A stretch of DNA of 64,000 nucleotides from Tachypleus tridentatus. Its lineage: Eukaryota > Arthropoda > Merostomata > Xiphosura > Limulidae. The stretch is taken from positions 25,808,034 to 25,872,033 of the forward strand of contig NC_134829.1 in NCBI RefSeq assembly GCF_004210375.1. The letters run 5' to 3'. This document shows, piece after piece, positions 60,801-64,000 of this stretch (within the stretch, counting starts at the first letter, position 1; every line of letters begins with the position of its first letter). A program made the position numbers and the translations under genes. The notes beneath the pieces were generated by a model. That model searched no databases and had not been told where the DNA came from. It worked only from the letters and a program-made list of their open reading frames with translations.

Positions 60801-63376
60801 CCAATCGCCACTATTATCGATAAGTAATGAACAATGGTGGATATGTTCCCAATCACCACTATCATCGATAAGTAATGAACAATGGTGGATATGTTCCCAA
60901 TCACCACTATTATCGATAAGTAATGAACAATGGTGGATATGTTTCCAATCACCACTATTATCGATAAGTAATGAACAATGGTGGATATGTTCCCAATCAC
61001 CACTATTATCGATAAGTAATGAACAATGGTGGACATGTTCCCAATCACCACTATTATGGATAAGTAATGAACAATGCTGGATATGTTCCCAATCACCACT
61101 ATTATCGATAAGTAATGAACAATGGTGGATATGTTCCCAAATTCTGACGTTTCTTTTATTCTTGTAATTGTGAACTACGCAGATATTGAATACCATAATA
61201 TGAATATGGATATTTATAAATAACTATTAGACTTTTTTTTTTCAATACACCATCTGTAAGTTTAAGTAAATATTTGATCTTAATAAAGTATTTGGTTATA
61301 CGTCTTAATTATAAGTGTGGATAATACAAGTATCTAATTAATATCATACAATTGATTTTAAATTTAACCACACGTTTCCCATCATATTGCAAAACAATGG
61401 TAAACAGTATCTTTTTTGGGAAATTAGTGTCGAATAAGGTGGGTGACATATTAAATTATTCTAATATATAATTGTCAATATTAACTAAGGAAACTAGTTT
61501 TTTTTTAAATTACTTTTCGTTCTCTTTAGCTCTTTGAAAAATTCCAGCGTTAAAATCTCTGTCAATATTCTAAACCAATGCATCTCGAATATAGCACTGA
61601 TACAACTTCCTGATTTGAAAGTGGCTAAAATGTCATATTAGTTAAAGTGATAGTATATTCATATAGTCATATTTTTTAATTCTTCTCTTGGAAACACAAT
61701 AATAAGTTGTCACTACTACCTTCTAAATCAGATAGACTTTCTCGACATCTGGTCCTAGGTTTCACAGTTAAAACTAAAATCTGATTCTAGTTTTGCAACT
61801 TAGTCACTATCTATCACTAGTAAGATCTTGATAAACTTGTTATTAAATTATAAAATAGCCCCACCCCAGTGGAACAGCTGTATGTTTCAGGTTTTTAGCG
61901 TTGTGAGTCCGCCCAGACAGCTCATTGTGTAGCTTGGTACTTAATTCAAAACATAAAACAAGCTGATAAAATATTAAACACTTTCTCCTCTTAATATTTT
62001 CTATTAAGATTAAGAGTACAATACTATTCCCTTTATTTAAGGTTAGTAAGGACTAGATTTTTGTTACTTATTAACTTTCGTTAATCACATGCATTCACGT
62101 TTTCACTATCCTTTGTCGACCTGTTCGTATCATCAATTGCTCCTTTATGATACGTTTATAGCACCATTGTTCCTTTGCTGGCTTGTCGTAAAACTATTTA
62201 ATTTTTTGTGATCTGCTTGTTGCACAGCTAAACCATTGATGGCCTATTTGCAGCACCAGTGACTCCTTTTATCCTGTTTGTAGAACAATTGGCATTTTAT
62301 TGGGTTATTTGTAGCTGCATAAAGCCCTTTGTGATCTGTGTTTATCAATGCTATCCTTTCCTGTTGTTATTTGTAAAACCACCGTCTCCTTATTGGTTTA
62401 TATTTTACCACAGTTTCCTTATTGGCTTATATTTTTCAAATTAAATCTTTTTTGAAATATTCTTAGCACCACTAGCCTCTTCTAAACTTGTCGATACACC
62501 GCAAGTTTCTTTGTAATTTATTTCAAATACCACTCGCTCTTTCTTGGTCTGTTTGTGGTGCTAAAAATTTCTTGTTGAACTTTGTTGAATATTTCTAACT
62601 CCTAGTCGATTACTTTATAGGATGTTTAACGTAAGTAAAGGTAGTTAAAAATAGTTTAGCGTGTTTTTCATTATTTCAATTGTAAGGTGTAGAATTTGTA
62701 CCTTTGTTGTATATTTCACAAACTGGATCTCTCTAGAATTCATCAGGTATTTTTTTGTAAATATATTTTTCTTTGTAGTATAAGAGACGAGCATACGAGC
62801 TTCCAGATGGAGCAGAGTTGCTTGTTGGAAACGTTCAAACTACGTTTTCGTGCCCTGGAGATGGTTATTATGCTGACGTAGACAACGACTGTAAAATATT
62901 CCACGTTTGTCACACAGTCACTGATAGTAACGGTCGATCTGAGGTTCAGCAGTGGAGTTTCATGTGTGGAAACCTTACGTTTTATAACCAGTTAACTCTA
63001 ACCTGCGGATTTCAAGATGAAGTGATACCGTGTGCTAAAGCTCCAGAATTCTTTTACGTTAATGGTAACATTGGTCTTGAAGACACTTTCTTTCTGACAG
63101 AACAGGACATAGAAAAGGCAGCTTCGATAGCAGGAGGAAGACTTCCTCTGGTCAACAGGAAGTCTCAAATAGATATTTCTTCCCCTGCAGCTCTTCCTCC
63201 AGATTTACGTATTCTTGCAGATCCAGAAGTCGTACTACGTCTCGAGAAAGGACCAGAAAAACGTTAGAAAGAAAAGCAGACATGGAACAAGAAATATATA
63301 TCACACAAGCTTGATTTCTCTGCTTGGTGGTTTGGGGGAAGGCAAATGTCAATAAATGGGTTTTATTTTTTTAATT
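51801..63376 (+). CDS. secreted chitin-binding type-2 (CPAP1-like) protein, four exons
   Basis: Exons 51801-51862 (UTR), 55365-55405, 57113-57150 and 62779-63376. Coding sequence 55384-55405 + 57113-57150 + 62779-63267, giving 182 aa. Residues 1-17 (MRTWIILVACSIAAVTA) are a clear signal peptide, so the protein is secreted. Residues 26-38 (YELPDGAELLVGN) and the TTFSC that follows match the usual lead-in of single-domain peritrophin-like cuticle proteins. The chitin-binding domain has six cysteines, C45, C58, C64, C83, C96 and C105 (spacing 12-5-18-12-8), with the aromatic GYYAD and IFHVC segments expected. Residues 106-182 are a tail without recognised domain. The likely role is binding chitin in cuticle or a similar matrix. 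Some relatives are named after centipede venom proteins (U-scoloptoxin-01), but nothing here indicates a venom role. Confidence 0.9.
51997..52025 (-). ncRNA. hammerhead-like core, left arm
   Basis: Minus strand CTGAAGA, stem II with GAAT/ATTC-type pairing, GAAAC then GTTTAA. Confidence 0.4.
52675..52703 (+). ncRNA. hammerhead-like core, right arm
   Basis: CTGAAGA, T, GGAA ... TTCC stem II, GAAAC. The stem sequence differs from the GACC/GGTC of other copies yet still pairs. Confidence 0.45.
52783..52925 (+). repeat. two extra copies of the exon-1 donor region
   Basis: 52783-52835 resembles the DNA just after the exon-1 donor (TAAGTAGA..., TGTGTCTATTG, TATTAA-TAGC). 52845-52925 repeats the exon end plus donor (CCCCACGACTTG then GTAAGTA) and part of the same downstream sequence. 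Confidence 0.6.
53330..53570 (-). repeat. strongly diverged tRNA-derived SINE
   Basis: Minus strand has a GTGGGATAATGGCTACCATG head, GACGGTCAAATCCTGCTACTCG body and TGACTAGCTGTCAGCAGTAG. It appears related to family 1 but is old. Confidence 0.5.
54160..54266 (+). repeat. family-2 SINE
   Basis: Head GCTCCCCAGTGACACAGTGG, TTATACTGCTGGAAACTG. Weak tail. Confidence 0.65.
54382..54626. mobile_element. 245-bp fold-back / MITE-like element
   Basis: Arms 54382-54474 and 54532-54626 are inverted copies with shared GTAAGTGGACTTATTACTTG, ATGATCACATAG-GGACTAA and GAACTTGAA ends. The loop is about 57 bp. No ORF. Confidence 0.8.
54640..55364. other. intron 1 remainder
   Basis: No further element supported before the exon-2 acceptor. 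Confidence 0.4.
55365..55405 (+). CDS. exon 2: start codon and first half of signal peptide
   Basis: Acceptor TTATTCACAG, 19 nt UTR, ATG at 55384, MRTWIIL plus one base, donor G|GTAAGT at 55406 (phase 1). 41 bp. Confidence 0.88.
55652..55928 (-). repeat. family-1 SINE sharing right flank with another locus
   Basis: Full-length minus-strand copy. The DNA right of its head (55929-56033) is about 88% identical to 22046-22145, the DNA beside the SINE at 21778-22045, including that locus's target repeat (CCTAAGTTGC here, CCTAAATTGC there). The DNA to the left differs. Confidence 0.92.
56034..56062 (-). repeat. isolated SINE head fragment
   Basis: GCCTTAACACGCTTGGCCATG and CTGGGCC on the plus strand, the first ~29 nt of a family-1 head on the minus strand. 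It closes the block copied from the other locus. Confidence 0.75.
56440..57090 (+). repeat. tandem array, degenerate with a regular 25-bp core
   Basis: 56811-56985 is seven copies of a 25-bp unit (AATTAAAATTGACTGAGATA plus GTAAT). On both sides the same phrase (GAGATAGTAATAATTACAT-like) continues with variable spacing. Confidence 0.9.
57113..57150 (+). CDS. exon 3: second half of signal peptide
   Basis: 38 bp after TATGTTTTACAG. Completes Val and encodes ACSIAAVTAFPR, donor GTAAGT at 57151 (phase 0). The reading frame is fixed by both neighbours. Confidence 0.88.
57447..58140 (+). repeat. 184-bp tandem repeat with nested shorter repeat
   Basis: Unit starts at 57447, 57631 and 57815 are exactly 184 bp apart, and the first two units are practically identical. 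Later copies (from 57978) are shortened to about 50-65 bp. The smaller motif is CAATCTGTTTGTAGCATCGC followed by TAACTCCCTTC. Confidence 0.93.
58409..61140. repeat. 48-bp minisatellite, about 57 copies
   Basis: The unit has ATAAGTAATGAACAATGGTG, GATATGTTCCCAATCACCAC and TATTATCG in order, with the 10-bp palindrome TTATCGATAA across the junction. As 48 is a multiple of 3 and the unit has no stop in several frames, it yields open frames of 932 and 903 codons on the minus strand and 350 on the plus strand. Unit variants include CACCGATA, CATCGATA, TGGATAAG, GGACATG and CCAACCACC. Some repeat at multiples of 48 bp. It is inside an intron, on the strand opposite to or out of frame with the gene, and I do not regard it as coding. 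Confidence 0.97.
61141..61856 (+). other. intron 3 segment without recognised features
   Basis: AT-rich, no repeat or ORF supported. Confidence 0.4.
61857..61950 (+). repeat. family-2 SINE, deleted
   Basis: CCCCACCCCAGTGGAACAGC head, TTTTAGCGTTGTGAGTCCG and CATTGTGTAGCTTGGTACTT tail. The middle is shortened. Confidence 0.65.
62110..62600 (+). repeat. degenerate relative of the 184-bp repeat's small motif
   Basis: Phrases such as GACCTGTTCGTATCATCAATTG, CTATTTGCAGCACCAGTGACTCC and GGTCTGTTTGTGGTGCTAAAA recur every 35-50 bp and resemble TCTGTTTGTAGCATCGCTAACTCC at 57447-58140. Confidence 0.55.
62779..63267 (+). CDS. exon 4: mature protein with chitin-binding domain
   Basis: Starts in phase 0 with YKRRAYELPDG after TTTCTTTGTAG. 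Contains all six cysteines and the C-terminal tail ending LEKGPEKR, TAG at 63265. It holds about 89% of the coding sequence. Confidence 0.93.
   Translation, partial: YKRRAYELPDGAELLVGNVQTTFSCPGDGYYADVDNDCKIFHVCHTVTDSNGRSEVQQWSFMCGNLTFYNQLTLTCGFQDEVIPCAKAPEFFYVNGNIGLEDTFFLTEQDIEKAASIAGGRLPLVNRKSQIDISSPAALPPDLRILADPEVVLRLEKGPEKR
63268..63376 (+). terminator. 3' UTR with polyadenylation signal
   Basis: AATAAA at 63351-63356, about 85 nt after the stop, with a T-rich stretch after it. The cleavage point is estimated. A second AATAAA lies at 63469. Confidence 0.7.
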
Positions 63377-63709
63377 AAATTAATCCCGGTTAAAGAGGAA
63401 GCATGCTGACTAACTGGTTTTATTATTATACCCAATAATGTCGACCACGTGCTTGATTATGAATTGTGAATAAATCTTCTTTATTCAGAATAGAAAACTG
63501 AGACCCTAATGTTGCTTTCAGTTGTTACAACATCTTTATAAACGTCAACACTCACTAAAGTTAAGAAATAACAAATATGAAACCTAGAAAGTCAAAAGAA
63601 CATTACAAAGGACTAGGCAACGAGGTCATTTTATAAAACAGCAGTAATTTAATGAAATTTGTCATTTAGTATAAAATAAAACACCAGACTTAATGAATTT
63701 AATTAAATT
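63377..63709. other. spacer downstream of the chitin-binding gene
   Basis: AT-rich, no gene supported. Confidence 0.4.
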
Positions 63710-63941
63710 TTAGAATGTAAAATTATTAATATTCACGTGCAGATAGCTGAGCACATTATCATAATGTGGCAACCATAGCGGATATAAATTCACGATGGAA
63801 CCACATATATCAGCATTGTTTGGAGGTTCTTCGTAGTGTGGTGATATCGATAACTGATCGCTTCTGGGAAAGGTATATAACGATGCAAAATATTCACACA
63901 CACTCCGGCCATGAAGGTTTGTTCCGATTGGGGATTTAGCC
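63710..63941 (-). CDS. possible terminal exon of a minus-strand gene
   Basis: On the minus strand, TTTGTTTTCCAG (ending at 63942) would be a good acceptor. The following 77 codons are open (AKSPIGTNLHGRSVCEYF ..., rich in Pro, Tyr, Asn) to a stop at 63710. I do not recognise the product. The length of open frame in AT-rich DNA and the acceptor are the only support. It may equally be chance. Confidence 0.25.
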
Positions 63942-64000
63942 CTGGAAAACAAAGGATTGTGAATCAACTGGGTGGGGGAACTATGACCATCTGAAAAAGT

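Larger units (their letters stand above)
57151..62778 (+). other. intron 3 of the chitin-binding gene
   Basis: 5,628 bp, GTAAGT to TTTTCTTTGTAG, made up largely of tandem repeats listed below. Confidence 0.8.

Noticed and set aside
58398-61196. 932-codon minus-strand ORF as a giant repeat protein
   Set aside because: It exists only because the 48-bp unit is a multiple of three without stops in that frame. A second minus frame and a plus frame are open too, unit variants change residues freely, and the array is intronic.

Overview
The window is AT-rich nuclear DNA from an arthropod, most likely a horseshoe crab (Xiphosura). The reasons are a high-copy tRNA-derived SINE of a type I associate with horseshoe crab sequence, spliced genes with long introns, and a chitin-binding (peritrophin-like) gene with an arthropod-style TATA/Inr promoter. 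The species is an inference; gene and repeat structures are read directly from the sequence. No prokaryotic genes, CRISPR arrays or intact viral genomes were seen.

Two plus-strand host genes are supported. (1) 14866-37177: a three-exon heat-shock-factor-binding protein 1 (HSBP1) gene, about 90 aa. Its second intron (16,868 bp) has U12-type AT-AC borders, and those borders rebuild the conserved I-D-D-M reading frame exactly. (2) 51801-63376: a four-exon gene for a secreted 182-aa protein with a signal peptide and one six-cysteine chitin-binding type-2 domain (CPAP1-like). Exon 1 is untranslated, exons 2 and 3 are 41 and 38 bp and encode the signal peptide, and exon 4 carries the rest. A palindromic CRE, a TATA box and a TCAGT initiator sit upstream. 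A possible terminal exon of a minus-strand gene lies at 63710-63941.

Region by region: 1-4620 holds a Tc1-like transposon, a Ty3/gypsy pol relic and a second Tc1-like relic. 4620-10137 holds an unidentified coding relic, a diverged repeat pair and a SINE. 10138-14430 holds a Penelope-like element with 15-bp target-site duplications (TSDs), followed by a ZBED/SCAND3-type hAT relic split by a SINE. The HSBP1 introns hold a LINE fragment, fold-back elements, several SINEs and a second Tc1 copy. 37.2-51.7 kb is intergenic and holds degenerate tandem arrays, nested SINEs and a retrotransposed 5S rRNA-tRNA chimeric SINE. The introns of the chitin-binding gene hold a 757-bp fold-back element with hammerhead-like cores, a chimeric SINE carrying flanking DNA from another locus in this window, 25-bp and 184-bp tandem arrays, and a 2.7-kb array of about 57 copies of a 48-bp unit that is open in several frames but looks non-coding.

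The main points of interest are the 5S-tRNA chimeric SINE with its own TSD, the U12 AT-AC intron, the hammerhead-like motif with covarying stem II in Penelope-related repeats, the SINE carrying 5' flanking DNA, and the 48-bp array producing false ORFs of more than 900 codons.
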